Position numbers and translations under genes: made by a program
The notes under the pieces: model-generated
The model's input: only the letters and a program-made list of their open reading frames with translations
Told to the model about the DNA's origin: nothing
Database searches by the model: none
Shown: piece after piece, positions 1-9,688 of the stretch
How the letters are laid out: every line of letters begins with the position of its first letter
Numbering within the stretch: the stretch's first letter is position 1
Source of the DNA: an uncultured Lachnospiraceae bacterium
GTDB lineage: Bacteria > Bacillota > Clostridia > Lachnospirales > Lachnospiraceae
DNA length: 64,000 nt
Reading direction: 5' to 3'
Assembly: GCA_910578335.1 (NCBI GenBank)
Contig: CAJTPU010000015.1
Coordinates: forward strand, 7,414 to 71,413

Positions 1-1
1 C

Positions 2-2380
2 TTATCCAAACAAATAAAACTGTAATACGCCCTCGTTCATCGCTTCCGCCACCGCAAACGCCTGCTTCGGCTCTGTTTTGTCCGCCGCCAGAAACTCATA
101 GTGAAACTGGTAAAATCCTCCCAGACTCGCCTTAAAATTCGTTTCCCAGAAATTGTTCATCACCCAGGAATACACTTCGTCATGATTGGATACGCCCTCG
201 TCGCCCATAAGCTTTATGGGATGCGCCTGCAGGCTTCCCATTGCCACAAGGGGAACATCCTTACTTGCCAGAATAACCGTGCTCTTCTCCCGCTCAAACA
301 CCATACCGTTCTGCAATGCATAAAAATCAACGCAGGTGCCGGGAAGCTGGTCGATTCGCGGTCTTATCACAGCGCCCGCCTTGTCAAGGTAATTCTCCTC
401 TCCGGCAAAGGGCAGGGATATATACACATTTTCCGGCTCCCAGACGCTTTCCTTGTGAAGCCTGAAATCTACGGAAAGCTTCGGCAGCCACTTATAAGCC
501 GTCAGTATCAGCGCACACTCCTTAGCTCCCTCCATCTCAAAGGTGAGCTCGACGCTGGCATACAGAGCGCCGTCCTCCAATACCTTCACATCCGTAAGCC
601 GCCCGACGCTTCTAAGGGAACGGAATGCTTTACGGTTTCTTCCCATATTGCGGCGCACAAACAGATAGTCCTCATCCGCTCTTTTCGGCGTCTTTTCATA
701 AATGGGGGTAAACGCAGCATATTCGCCGTCTGCAAGCTCCTCCCCATGCTTTTTATCAAAAATAGAGGTAATGCCCTTCTCCCGCTGCCACGTGATTTTG
801 AAAAACAGATTTTCCAGACCGTCCACACTGACGCAGGCACCCTGCTTTCTTTCTTTTTCCAGACGCCAGTACAAATCGTTGACGCCCTCTATTCCCGTCC
901 GGGCGCAAAGCCCTGCCGACTGTAAGGGTGCTTCTCCCACTTCCTTTAGCAGAAATGTCTTTGTCTCCTTCGGCTGCATGGAAAGCCGGATGCACAGCTT
1001 CGGTCCTCTGGAATAACGGCTGAGCTGAAAGGGCACCTCCTCCCCGCTTGCTTCCTCCACCACCGTAAAATGGGTATGCCCGTAAAAATGTTCTAAATCC
1101 AGCGAAAGCATATCCTCCACCGGAATCTCGTGAGGGTTCACAGCCCGGAATTTCAACTCTTTTCGCAAAGACAGCGCCGTCTCTCCAAAGTTTGCCTGTA
1201 TCCTTTCCTTTATCACGGTCGCAGCCTCACACGCTTTTAAGGCGTAGAGTCTTTTCCACTGGTCCAGATTATTGACCTGCGGGTGGAAGGGCTCCGTGAT
1301 GGAAGAAGAATACCCCCATGTATGTTCTCCGTAAAACATCAGATTGTCATATGCCGCTTCATAGATTTCCGCCGGCGCCGCTTTGTGCGCGGCGTCTGCC
1401 TTCTCCGCCATATGGCAGTACCGCGCCGCCTGCCGGTACTGGATGACATCCGCCGGCGTGGAGCCGACGCCGTCCGCCCACCAGTCGGTCCAGTCGCCCC
1501 GATACACAGGAACCTTCTCCAAATCTTCCTGCCGCAGTCTGTCGAAAAACTCGTCCAGCGTCGCCATCTGCAGCTCTATCCCGCCGCCCGCTTCGTTGTA
1601 ACGCCGGATAAACTCCAAGATACGGGGCGATGGCGGCGAGTTGTCCGTCATATTGCCGCTTAGAGAAACCGGCGCAAAGTCATACTCGTAGCCCTGCTGC
1701 CGCAGCGTATCCACATACGCCGCTATCCTTTTTCCCGCCTTCTCCCAGTCGCTTAAGGAGGACATGGACATGCCGTCCTGAATCGTATATTCAAACCAGG
1801 ACGCCTGCGCGATTCCCAGCTCATTTCCAAGATTATAATGCTCCCCGTTCCACACCAAAAGCCGCCTTCCCTCCGGCGATTCCCAGAAAAAGGGAGTCTG
1901 CTTCCTAAAAAGGGGATGATAGCCGTGATGGGTGTGGATGCAGGACATCAGGTTCTCCACGCCCTGTTTTGCCAGCACATCCGCAAATCCCCAGCTATAA
2001 CCGTTGATATCCGCCGTCATGGCGCTTTTTGCCCGTATCCCCAGCGTATCACGCTCCTTTTTGCATCTTGTCATGATGTAGTCATGAACAAATGCCGGCA
2101 CCAAATCCGTCAGGTTCAAGTAGCTGGCAGACAGCCCGATATTGCCGTTTAAAACCGCCCTTACAAAAGCCGCCTTCTCCGCTTCGTCCGCCGTCTTTAA
2201 AAACTGCTCCACACACCAGTAGCTCTCACAATTCCACTTAAATGCAGCATCTTCCTCCACCATCTGAAGCACTTCCCTGATAAAGGCAATGTGATGCGCT
2301 TTCATTTTCTCCTGTGTGTCCGTATAGCCCACATCCGTATGAGAGGAATGCAGTACATAGAGTACAAATTTTTCTGCCAT
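2..2380 (-). CDS. GH38 alpha-mannosidase-like glycosidase
   Basis: A 792-residue protein, complete at both ends, with an AAGGAG ribosome site 8 nt before the ATG. The N-terminal region has the GH38 layout: the zinc-binding His-x-Asp pair (H14, D16 in HSSHTDVGY) and a candidate nucleophile Asp124 in the segment ADINGYSWG. The middle and C-terminal parts look like the beta-rich domains of the family. GH38 enzymes remove alpha-linked mannose in a metal-dependent retaining reaction; no signal peptide is visible, so it should act in the cytoplasm on imported oligosaccharides. It is the last gene of an operon with two sugar permeases and a binding protein, 18 bp after the permease stop. The exact linkage is inferred, not shown; several GH38-like bacterial proteins are uncharacterised. 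Confidence 0.82.
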   Translation of the reverse strand: MAEKFVLYVLHSSHTDVGYTDTQEKMKAHHIAFIREVLQMVEEDAAFKWNCESYWCVEQFLKTADEAEKAAFVRAVLNGNIGLSASYLNLTDLVPAFVHDYIMTRCKKERDTLGIRAKSAMTADINGYSWGFADVLAKQGVENLMSCIHTHHGYHPLFRKQTPFFWESPEGRRLLVWNGEHYNLGNELGIAQASWFEYTIQDGMSMSSLSDWEKAGKRIAAYVDTLRQQGYEYDFAPVSLSGNMTDNSPPSPRILEFIRRYNEAGGGIELQMATLDEFFDRLRQEDLEKVPVYRGDWTDWWADGVGSTPADVIQYRQAARYCHMAEKADAAHKAAPAEIYEAAYDNLMFYGEHTWGYSSSITEPFHPQVNNLDQWKRLYALKACEAATVIKERIQANFGETALSLRKELKFRAVNPHEIPVEDMLSLDLEHFYGHTHFTVVEEASGEEVPFQLSRYSRGPKLCIRLSMQPKETKTFLLKEVGEAPLQSAGLCARTGIEGVNDLYWRLEKERKQGACVSVDGLENLFFKITWQREKGITSIFDKKHGEELADGEYAAFTPIYEKTPKRADEDYLFVRRNMGRNRKAFRSLRSVGRLTDVKVLEDGALYASVELTFEMEGAKECALILTAYKWLPKLSVDFRLHKESVWEPENVYISLPFAGEENYLDKAGAVIRPRIDQLPGTCVDFYALQNGMVFEREKSTVILASKDVPLVAMGSLQAHPIKLMGDEGVSNHDEVYSWVMNNFWETNFKASLGGFYQFHYEFLAADKTEPKQAFAVAEAMNEGVLQFYLFG

Positions 2381-2398
2381 CGATACCGCTCCTTTTCC

Positions 2399-3280
2399 TT
2401 ATGATTTCGTGCCTGAAAAGGCAATTCCTTCGATAAAATATTTCTGTGCAAACATAAACACAACGATAACCGGCAGCATGGCGCACACCGTCGCCGCCAT
2501 CATAGGACCATAATCCACATTGTTGTTGACTACAAAGGACTGCAGCCCCTGCGACAGCACCTTAAATTCTCCGCTCCGCAAAATAATACTGGGCCACATA
2601 AAGGAGTTCCAGCCCGCCTGAAAGCAAAACACGCTTAAAGTGGCAAGCGCCGGCTTGGACAGCGGCACATACACCCTGAAAAATGTCTTCAGCTCTCCCG
2701 CACCGTCAATGCGCGCCGCCTCTCCCAGCTCATCCGGCATGGAAATATAGAAGGAGCGCATAAAGAGAATATTAAACACGCTGATTGCCGTAGGCAGCAC
2801 CACGCCCATAAAATTGCCGGAAAAACCGTGTCCGCCCTGTCCTACAATATTGTTTCCCCCGACCAGCGGAAAACGCGCCAGTATCAGAAACTGCGGAATC
2901 ATCAGCACCGTCCCGGGTATCATAACGCTAAGCAGCATGATACGGTAAACGACTTTTCTCCCGATAAACTGCAGCTTTGCAAAGGCATAACCAGCCAGAG
3001 AACAAAAAATCAAATTTGTTGCAATAATCATCACCGTAATACAGAGCGTATTGATAGAGTAGCGCAGAAACGGTATCACCCGAAACGCCCTCTCATAGTG
3101 CTCCGTCGTCACAGAGGTCGGAAGCAGATTGATTCCAACCGAAAAAATTTCGGAATCCGGTCTGAAGGAAGTCAGCACCGACCAGTAAAAAGGCAGGGTG
3201 AACACTATGGCAAAGAATACCAGCAGTACATATATCATAAACTTTCCTGCAAACCGCCCTATTTTCCTGTTCGCTTTCAT
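2399..3280 (-). CDS. Sugar ABC transporter permease, MalG family
   Basis: Inner-membrane subunit of a carbohydrate importer, about 293 residues with six predicted helices. It carries the EAA loop seen in binding-protein-dependent permeases (GEAARIDGAGELKTFFRVYVPL), which contacts the ATPase. The reading frame is open up to a GTG at 3346, but the start at 3280 is preferred: GAGGAGG sits 7 nt upstream and the protein then begins MKANRKIGRFAGK directly before the first helix. It lies between the partner permease and the GH38 gene. No ATP-binding subunit is encoded here, so the transporter must borrow one. Confidence 0.88.
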   Translation of the reverse strand: MKANRKIGRFAGKFMIYVLLVFFAIVFTLPFYWSVLTSFRPDSEIFSVGINLLPTSVTTEHYERAFRVIPFLRYSINTLCITVMIIATNLIFCSLAGYAFAKLQFIGRKVVYRIMLLSVMIPGTVLMIPQFLILARFPLVGGNNIVGQGGHGFSGNFMGVVLPTAISVFNILFMRSFYISMPDELGEAARIDGAGELKTFFRVYVPLSKPALATLSVFCFQAGWNSFMWPSIILRSGEFKVLSQGLQSFVVNNNVDYGPMMAATVCAMLPVIVVFMFAQKYFIEGIAFSGTKS

Positions 3281-3349
3281 TCTATTTCCTCCTCTCCCTG
3301 CAAACTTTTCCGATTCTTTTTTCCCATGTATCGTTCCATGCCGCACCTC

Positions 3350-4237
3350 CTATATCAGACTTTCTTTGTTGATTTTCTGCTGTATCAGCGTAACCACGAA
3401 AATCAGTGCAAACAAAATCATTGACTGTGCGCAGGCATAACCCATCTGGGATTCCTTAAACGCATTACTGTAAACCATATACATCGGCACGGTCGTGGCG
3501 TGTGCCGGTCCGCCGCTTGTGAGTACATAAATCTGGTCAAACACCTGAAATGCACCGATAAGCGCCATGGTTATGACAAAATAGGTTGTAGGTGCCACCA
3601 GCGGCACGGTGATGTGAATCATCTGCCTGAATCCGCCGGCGCCGTCAAGCCGCGCCGATTCATAGACGCTTGCCGGCACATTCTGCAGCGCCGCCAGATA
3701 AATCATAATATTGCTGGCGAGCGTGGACCAGACGCAGATAATCACAATGGAACCAAGCGCCGTCTTGCTGTTGTTTAACCATGTCTGGGCAGGCAGCCCC
3801 ACCGCCGTAAAAATCTTGTTTAAAAGCCCGCTCGTGGGATTCATCAGCCATTTCCACACGATAGCGGAGGCAACCGTCGAAGTTAAGCAGGGCAGGTAAA
3901 ACAATACCCTGAATACTTTGACGCCGCGTACCCTTGCGTTGAGCAGTACTGCCAGTAGAAAAGACAGTACCACCACCGCAGGGACGAACATAAGGACATA
4001 GAGACAGATATTTTTCATGGCGATGCCAAAATATGTGTCGTGAAACGCCCTGATATAATTCTTGATACCGATAAACTTCGCGGGCGTAAATACATTATAG
4101 GAAGTGAAACTCATCGCCACCGCCATAATGGCAGGAATCAGCAAAAACACCACGAAGCATAGAAATGCCGGTGTGATAAACAGCCACCCTGTCAGGTTTC
4201 TGTACAGCTTTCGTTTTGATATCCGTCTCTTGTCCAT
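3350..4237 (-). CDS. Sugar ABC transporter permease, MalF/UgpA family
   Basis: About 295 residues with six predicted helices and an EAA motif (YESARLDGAGGFRQMIHITVPL). It forms the heterodimeric membrane channel with the downstream MalG-type permease. The frame is open to an upstream ATG at 4273, but the ATG at 4237 has GGGAG at a 5-nt distance and gives the typical MDKRRISKRKL basic start. Between the two candidate starts is a GC-rich hairpin (4251-4268) nearly identical to one in front of the AraC gene at 20.6 kb. The binding-protein gene ends 66 bp upstream of this start. Confidence 0.88.
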   Translation of the reverse strand: MDKRRISKRKLYRNLTGWLFITPAFLCFVVFLLIPAIMAVAMSFTSYNVFTPAKFIGIKNYIRAFHDTYFGIAMKNICLYVLMFVPAVVVLSFLLAVLLNARVRGVKVFRVLFYLPCLTSTVASAIVWKWLMNPTSGLLNKIFTAVGLPAQTWLNNSKTALGSIVIICVWSTLASNIMIYLAALQNVPASVYESARLDGAGGFRQMIHITVPLVAPTTYFVITMALIGAFQVFDQIYVLTSGGPAHATTVPMYMVYSNAFKESQMGYACAQSMILFALIFVVTLIQQKINKESLI

Positions 4238-4250
4238 AGTTGCTCCCATC

Positions 4251-4268
4251 TGCGCGCCTCCACGCGCA
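4251..4268 (-). promoter_or_regulatory. GC hairpin next to the ribosome site of the permease gene
   Basis: The arms TGCGCG and CGCGCA pair perfectly around a 6-nt loop, ending a few bases before the GGGAG ribosome site. The same block (GAGGCGCGCAGATGGGAGCA followed by 2 nt and ATG) occurs before the AraC gene at 20582-20617. It may modulate initiation; this role is inferred. Confidence 0.45.
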
Positions 4269-4303
4269 TACATTGCCTTCTCTTTTTACTATTGTTTCGT
4301 ATA

Positions 4304-5635
4304 CTAATTGTCGCCTCTATACTGTGACAGAAGCTTGTCTCCTTCCTGCTGCATAACCGCCAATGTCTCCTCGGGGCTCTGTGAGCCTTCCAGCATCTTC
4401 TCGATTTCAGGCATATAGCAGGTAGCTTCCAGATTGATAAATCCGGGTACGTCGGAACGAATCCTATGATTCTCCAAATCAGCAAGTACATTCATCAAAT
4501 ATTTATCATTTGCAAACTTTTCGTTTTTCTGCACGCTCTTTAATGCGGAGAAACCACCCACGATATCACACCATTTTAAGCTGTTTTCTTCATTGTGAAG
4601 TGCAAAATCAAGAAATGCCTGCGCTGTTTCAGCGTGCTTTGCCTGCGCGGGAATGACTAAGCTCCAGCTTGTCTGGATACCGCCAGCCTGTGCGCCTTCT
4701 GCTCTTCCCTGAGGAATGGGCACGAAGGTAAAATCAATTTCTTCTCCGTAGGTCTTGTAGCTGCGCAGCATGGAGGTCGGCCATAAAACCATCGCCTCTT
4801 CTCCGGTCAGGAAACCGTCTGCGCCGCCTGCTGCCGCATAGTCAGTGGAATATACGCCGCTGTCAACCAGCTCCTTAAAATATTCCAGCACCTGCAGTGC
4901 CTTGTCATCCAAGTTTACCGTCAGCCCGTCATCACTCAAAGGCTGTCCTGCATTGGCTGTCAGGAAAGAGTTAAACAGGTTCGGCGCCATCTTCATATTC
5001 AGTCCGACCTGTACGCCCTCTACATCCATGGATGCGATAGCTGCCGCCTTAATTTCATCCCATGTGGTCGGCGCCTCTTCAATACCTGCCTCGCGCAGAA
5101 TATCCATATTTACATACACGCCCCAGATATCAATATTCATGGGAAGCCCGTAAAGCTTTCCGTCCACCGTCAGCTCTCTGATGGACTCGTCGTTAAAATC
5201 TTCCTTGGGAATGCCTGCCGTCTCCAGATAATCGTCAATGGCAAAGAGCTGTCCCATTCTTGCATATCTTCTCACCTCTGTTGCATCCCAGAGCATAACA
5301 TCCGGCACATCGCCTGCGATAGCTGCTGCCTGAAACGCATTCATCATATCCGGCTGGCACACATATTTTACATTAGCGCCTGTGGACTCGTTAAATGCGG
5401 TTACCACTTCATTAATCTGCGCTTCTACATCGCCGTCCCAGTAACCCCAGAAAATAACCTCTTCCCCGCTCTGTACGGAGCCGCCGTTATCCTCGTCTCC
5501 GCCGCCGGTTGTACTGCCCTGTGTCCCTGTACCGGTAGAGTCTGTATTATCCGGCGTCTTTTTGTCTCCGCAGCCGGCAAGCGTGCCGACAAGCAGCATC
5601 AGGCAAATTCCTACACTTAATAGCTTTTTCATCAT
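4304..5635 (-). CDS. Extracellular solute-binding lipoprotein (family 1, sugar)
   Basis: A 443-residue binding protein of the ABC sugar importer. It begins with a lipoprotein signal peptide whose lipobox LAGC precedes a Ser/Thr/Gly-rich linker; the mature protein would be anchored by Cys22 to the outer face of the membrane. The remainder matches the family 1 solute-binding fold (for example the segments EVIFWGYWDGD and WDATEVRRYARMGQLF). It is the first gene of the operon with two permeases and the GH38 enzyme, so the ligand may be a mannose-containing oligosaccharide; this is inferred from context only. A clear vegetative promoter lies upstream at 5779-5806. Confidence 0.88.
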   Translation of the reverse strand: MMKKLLSVGICLMLLVGTLAGCGDKKTPDNTDSTGTGTQGSTTGGGDEDNGGSVQSGEEVIFWGYWDGDVEAQINEVVTAFNESTGANVKYVCQPDMMNAFQAAAIAGDVPDVMLWDATEVRRYARMGQLFAIDDYLETAGIPKEDFNDESIRELTVDGKLYGLPMNIDIWGVYVNMDILREAGIEEAPTTWDEIKAAAIASMDVEGVQVGLNMKMAPNLFNSFLTANAGQPLSDDGLTVNLDDKALQVLEYFKELVDSGVYSTDYAAAGGADGFLTGEEAMVLWPTSMLRSYKTYGEEIDFTFVPIPQGRAEGAQAGGIQTSWSLVIPAQAKHAETAQAFLDFALHNEENSLKWCDIVGGFSALKSVQKNEKFANDKYLMNVLADLENHRIRSDVPGFINLEATCYMPEIEKMLEGSQSPEETLAVMQQEGDKLLSQYRGDN

Positions 5636-5778
5636 AATACCCGTACCTTTCCCGCTTAAACTCCTCTATCGGAAGTTTAAAAGCGCCATTTCAAATTTTT
5701 GTCATGTTTCTCTTTGTTTCCCCTGTCTGTTTGAAAAAGAAACCTGCGCGCTTAAATTTGATTTCTTTTTTCATTTTC

Positions 5779-5806
5779 ATTATATCATATTGAAAATTTA
5801 AGTCAA
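5779..5806 (-). promoter_or_regulatory. Sigma-A type promoter of the GH38/importer operon
   Basis: On the minus strand TTGACT is followed after 16 nt by TATAAT, in AT-rich DNA about 145 bp before the binding-protein start. It lies between the RpiR gene and the operon it probably controls. Confidence 0.7.
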
Positions 5807-5899
5807 TACTATTTGTGAAAAAATGAAAAAATGCGTCAGAATCCCTTCTACGCATTTTTCTCAGATTTTATTCTTTTTATTTACATTTTGGATATATCT

Positions 5900-6730
5900 C
5901 TATATTTCCTTTCCCATAACCGCAATCGCCGTGTTGCGCAGCCCTTCCTCCGCCGCCTCGCCACGCTGCCTGCGGATTGCCTTGCTCAGCACGTCGATAA
6001 CATAGAGCTGGGATACCTTAGTCACCAGCGAACCGCTGTCTAGCGGTGCGCTCTTTGCTACCACATATAAAAGAGCGTCCGCATATTTTGCCAGTGGCGA
6101 TTTCAGATAATTTGTCACGATAATAAGCGGCGTCCCCTGCCTGGAAGCACATTTTGCCAGCTCCAGCATGTCCTGCGTACTGCCGCTGACGGAAAACAGC
6201 ACCAGTGCGTCCCTCTTCGTGAGAAGCGCCGTCGTAATCAACTGAAAATGCGCGTCCGCCCTGTACTCGCAGTGCACGCCCAGCCTCAATACCTTATTGC
6301 AAAGCTCCTGTGCGGCGACGCCGGAATTGCCGCTGCCAAAAGCATACACATGCTCCGCCTTAAGTATCAGCTCCGCCGCCTTTTCTATCTGGGCTTCATC
6401 AATAATCTCATGCGTGGACTTCAGCGCCATCACCATATCCTCAAAGATAACATCCGCCTCCCGCCCCGCCTTTTTCTCCAGCTCTCCCTCGCTCTGGGAA
6501 AGCAGAAAGCGGAATTCCGAATAGCCCTTTAATCCCAGCTTCCTGCAAAACCGCAGCATGGTCGCGTCTCCCACGCCCACCCGCTCGGAAAATTCCGTTA
6601 TGGAGAGCAGAATCATGTCCTTAATCTGATGTGTCCTGATAAATTCAATAATCGCTTTTTCCTGCTTTGTCGCATAATCCTCTATCATACTTATGCGGTC
6701 AAAAATAGTTTCCTTTAAATGGCTGTCCAT
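5900..6730 (-). CDS. RpiR/MurR family transcriptional regulator
   Basis: About 276 residues. The N-terminal 75 residues form the HTH_6 DNA-binding domain (segment SITEFSERVGVGDATMLRFCRKLG), followed by a SIS domain (AEHVYAFGSGNSGVAAQEL; VLFSVSGSTQDMLELA) that in this family binds phosphosugars. The frame extends to 6802 but the ATG at 6730 has GGGAGATAGGG just upstream and gives a normal N-terminus. It is directly upstream of the importer/GH38 operon on the same strand, with a promoter in between, so it is the probable regulator of that operon. Confidence 0.88.
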   Translation of the reverse strand: MDSHLKETIFDRISMIEDYATKQEKAIIEFIRTHQIKDMILLSITEFSERVGVGDATMLRFCRKLGLKGYSEFRFLLSQSEGELEKKAGREADVIFEDMVMALKSTHEIIDEAQIEKAAELILKAEHVYAFGSGNSGVAAQELCNKVLRLGVHCEYRADAHFQLITTALLTKRDALVLFSVSGSTQDMLELAKCASRQGTPLIIVTNYLKSPLAKYADALLYVVAKSAPLDSGSLVTKVSQLYVIDVLSKAIRRQRGEAAEEGLRNTAIAVMGKEI

Positions 6731-6811
6731 CCCTATCTCCCTGTTTTTACTTTTGTTTTTTGTGTCACATACAGTATAACACAAGAAATACGGGTTGGAC
6801 AATGCCCTCTT

Positions 6812-7537
6812 TCAGAGAGATGGCTGCCGCAGTATCAGCGGTGCAATTTTACGAAAATCTCCATCCATAATACGGTAGGATGCCCTGTGCCCGCCGCAGT
6901 CTTTCGGCGAAATATCCGTTTGGATATAAAGAGAATCCAAGCCTGCAGCACAGGCGCCCGCAATGTCTGACGCCTCATCGTTTCCTATCATAATACTCTC
7001 CCGCTTTATCAGCTTATATTTCTGTAACAGCCCGTTAAAAAAGTCGGGAGAAGGTTTTTTAACTCCCATTTTGGAGGAAAGAAAAATACCGTCAAAGTAG
7101 GGCGTAAGCCCTAACATACAAAGCTCCGGCTCCGTAAAGTCAGCCTGCGCGTTCGAAAGCAGATAGACACCCTTTCCCCGCCGTTTCAATTCTTTTAAAA
7201 ACGCCTCCACGCCGTCATAGAGCGCAAGCTTCTCTCTGGAAAGCGTTCTGAAGAAAACCGCCGTCCATTTCGCCTGACTATCATCACAGCAGACGTCTTT
7301 TTGCAAATAAAGCTTTGCGAACACCCTGCGTAAATCCGGCTCTGCATCCTTCCCCCCGAGCGCCGCCTTCTCCTTCTGCTCCAGGCGGCGGAATTCCCGC
7401 TTCAGCTCCTTTGGACTGTAAAAAGCCCCAAAGGAAGCGTATATTTCCGCAAATTTCTTCCACAAATAAGGCTTCTCCTCATCCGTGCGGATATCCACAA
7501 GCGTACCGTATAAATCAAAAATATAATTCTGGTACAT
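6812..7537 (-). CDS. HAD-superfamily hydrolase
   Basis: A 241-residue haloacid dehalogenase-type phosphatase (subfamily IA, YjjG-like). Motif I is DLYGTLVD near residue 8, motif II is LLSNAQ, motif III contains KKPSPDFF and motif IV is GNDEASDIAGA; a helical cap sits between motifs I and II. Such enzymes remove phosphate from small metabolites or nucleotides; the substrate is not predictable. It follows the GH133 gene by 27 bp and precedes the RpiR gene by 81 bp, so it may be co-transcribed with either. Confidence 0.85.
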   Translation of the reverse strand: MYQNYIFDLYGTLVDIRTDEEKPYLWKKFAEIYASFGAFYSPKELKREFRRLEQKEKAALGGKDAEPDLRRVFAKLYLQKDVCCDDSQAKWTAVFFRTLSREKLALYDGVEAFLKELKRRGKGVYLLSNAQADFTEPELCMLGLTPYFDGIFLSSKMGVKKPSPDFFNGLLQKYKLIKRESIMIGNDEASDIAGACAAGLDSLYIQTDISPKDCGGHRASYRIMDGDFRKIAPLILRQPSL

Positions 7538-7564
7538 AAAAACCCTTTCTATCCTGACATCCCA

Positions 7565-9583
7565 CTACCGCAGCATGTCATACACCCTGAGTATTTCTCC
7601 CACGCTCCACGCCTGCGCAAAGCAGCCTTTGGAGGAAACCGGAACCCCGCCGTCATAGATTTCCGGAAGCTGCCCGATACAGCCCTCCCGCAGCGCGGCG
7701 GTTATGCCTTCAAGCTGCTCCTTTACATATGCTCTCGCCTCCTCCGTGTACCCATGTACCTTCAGATAAGCAAGATAGTAACCGCCTAAAGGGAATACCC
7801 ACACCGTTCCCTGATGATAAGCCAAGTCCCTTTTTAACTGCTCGCCGCCGTAAACCGGGCAGAACTCCTTATCCGCAGGCTCGAGCGTGCGCAGCCCGCA
7901 AGGCGTATACAGCTTTCTGAATACCGTCTCCACCACCTGTTTTTCCTGCTTGGGAGAAAGCACGGAAAAAGGAAGCGATACCGCCCAAATCTGGTTGCAG
8001 CGAATCTGTGTATCCGCCTTTGTTCCGGAAAGCACGTCCTTGAGACAGCCTGCCTGTGCATTCCAAAACTTAGCAAAGCTCTCCTTTACCTTCCCGGCAA
8101 GCTGCCCATAGTCCGTCTGCCCATAATCATAGGAACCACTAAAATCCTGCCCCGCTCTTTCCTCCCTTGCCGCCTGCGTTCCCTCTCCTTCCTCTAAACA
8201 AGGCTTATGCACGGGACAAATCCGCGCAAACTCTTCCATAATACAAAGGGCATTGTACCAGTAAGCGTTGATTTCCACAGGCTTGCCGTGTCTTGGCGTG
8301 GGTAAAATATCCCCCACCCTGACATCCATCCACGTAACCTGGTCCAAATCTTTTCCCGCCATTATCAGGCAGTCCTCATCCATGCCAATACCAAAATCCG
8401 TACCCCGGATATACCAGTCAATAATTTCCGCCATTGTCCGGTAGGCACTCTTCACAAAAACAATGTCCTTCGTCTTTTTATAATACGCATACACCGCAAG
8501 GATAAACAAAAGAGAGGCATCCACGGTATTGTACCAGGGCGCTTCCTTCCCCTCCGGAAAGAGATTCGGCATAAGCCCCTTTTGACAGTACGCGAGGAAT
8601 GTTTTTAAAATGCTTTCCGCCTCCTCATAGCGCTTTGTGGCAAGGCATAAGCCCTGCACGGCAATCATGGTATCCCTTCCCCAGTCCTCAAAGAAAGGAA
8701 AACCCGCCAGTATGGTCTGGTTCCCCGTGGAAGCACGGTAGGAAATAAACTGGTCAGCCGCCAGCGTAAGCGCTTTTGCCGTTTCGTCAGCAAAATCCGC
8801 CTGCTTTTCCAATGCGCGCCTGCGCTCTGCCACACAGCCCCGCAGCTCCTCCACGGTGGGCAGTTCTTGTTCCACACCGTACACCAGCCGCAGCGTATCC
8901 GCCTCTCCGGCAGGCACGTGAAACGTGACGCAGTGGTTGACCGCCGTGCAGCCCGTCTTTCGCCTGCCGTCGCACGCATCATAGGCATAGTAAAGCGTAT
9001 CATGGAAGCTTACCGGCAGCTCCTCAAATACGCCGTTCGTCTTGCAATAAAGCTGCCTGCCGTTTGCACTGATTTTCCGCCCTTCCACCGTAAATACCAG
9101 GTCCTTTTCCAACAGCTCCCCCTTGGGCACAAACTGCAGATGGGGATATACGGAAAGCGTTGCATCCTCCCCGGAGCGGTTTCTGATTTCGTAGGATATG
9201 CCCACCGTGTTTTTATCCTGCTCCAAAACCAGCGTGCGCACCACCTCCACGCCTTTTACCAGATAATAAAACTGCGGATAATCCTCATAAGAAAAGCGGG
9301 TCTGGTAAAGAAAGCCCTCCTCGCTGCTGCCATCCACAAAACGCTGGCTGGAAATATGCACGGTTTCTTCTCCGACACACAGGGTTTCTTCCAACCGGTG
9401 TATCATATTTATCCTGTGATTGGGAGAATGCAGACAAGCCATCAGTACCGCATGGTCGTTACGGCTGCAGGAGCCTGTCATCGTCAGGGAGGAAAAGCCG
9501 CCCAGCCCGTTTGTCATCAGAAAGCAATTCTCCTCCCCCCTCTCCAGTGTCTGAAAATCCTGTTTTCCATAAATATATTTCAT
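7565..9583 (-). CDS. Amylo-alpha-1,6-glucosidase (GH133 debranching enzyme)
   Basis: About 672 residues. The N-terminal domain (segments ENCFLMTNGLGGFSSLTMTG and SRNDHAVLMAC) and the C-terminal alpha/alpha barrel (FEDWGRDTMIAVQGL, TVDASLLFILAVYAY, VWVFPLGGYYLAYLK) match bacterial glycogen debranching enzymes of the GDE_N/GDE_C type. It would hydrolyse alpha-1,6-linked glucose at branch points in the cytoplasm. Of two adjacent ATGs the second (9583) is 6 nt after GGAGG. It lies downstream of malQ, separated by a perfect terminator-like hairpin, so its expression may be lower than or independent of malQ. Confidence 0.87.
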   Translation of the reverse strand: MKYIYGKQDFQTLERGEENCFLMTNGLGGFSSLTMTGSCSRNDHAVLMACLHSPNHRINMIHRLEETLCVGEETVHISSQRFVDGSSEEGFLYQTRFSYEDYPQFYYLVKGVEVVRTLVLEQDKNTVGISYEIRNRSGEDATLSVYPHLQFVPKGELLEKDLVFTVEGRKISANGRQLYCKTNGVFEELPVSFHDTLYYAYDACDGRRKTGCTAVNHCVTFHVPAGEADTLRLVYGVEQELPTVEELRGCVAERRRALEKQADFADETAKALTLAADQFISYRASTGNQTILAGFPFFEDWGRDTMIAVQGLCLATKRYEEAESILKTFLAYCQKGLMPNLFPEGKEAPWYNTVDASLLFILAVYAYYKKTKDIVFVKSAYRTMAEIIDWYIRGTDFGIGMDEDCLIMAGKDLDQVTWMDVRVGDILPTPRHGKPVEINAYWYNALCIMEEFARICPVHKPCLEEGEGTQAAREERAGQDFSGSYDYGQTDYGQLAGKVKESFAKFWNAQAGCLKDVLSGTKADTQIRCNQIWAVSLPFSVLSPKQEKQVVETVFRKLYTPCGLRTLEPADKEFCPVYGGEQLKRDLAYHQGTVWVFPLGGYYLAYLKVHGYTEEARAYVKEQLEGITAALREGCIGQLPEIYDGGVPVSSKGCFAQAWSVGEILRVYDMLR

Positions 9584-9654
9584 CATAATCCTCCATGATG
9601 CCGCTCTGCGGAATCTCAAATCACGCATCCTGCGGTTCCTCCGCAATAGAACAT

Positions 9655-9682
9655 AGGAAAAACCGCCGAGGCGGTTTTTCCT
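9655..9682 (-). terminator. Bidirectional rho-independent terminator after malQ
   Basis: A perfect 13-bp inverted repeat (AGGAAAAACCGCC and its complement) around GA, giving A- and T-rich arm ends on both strands. It ends 6 bp before the malQ stop and 72 bp before the GH133 start. Confidence 0.8.
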
Positions 9683-9688
9683 GTATTT

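Noticed and set aside
101..925. Plus-strand 274-codon frame
   Set aside because: It is antisense to the GH38 gene, has no ribosome site and no recognisable protein features.
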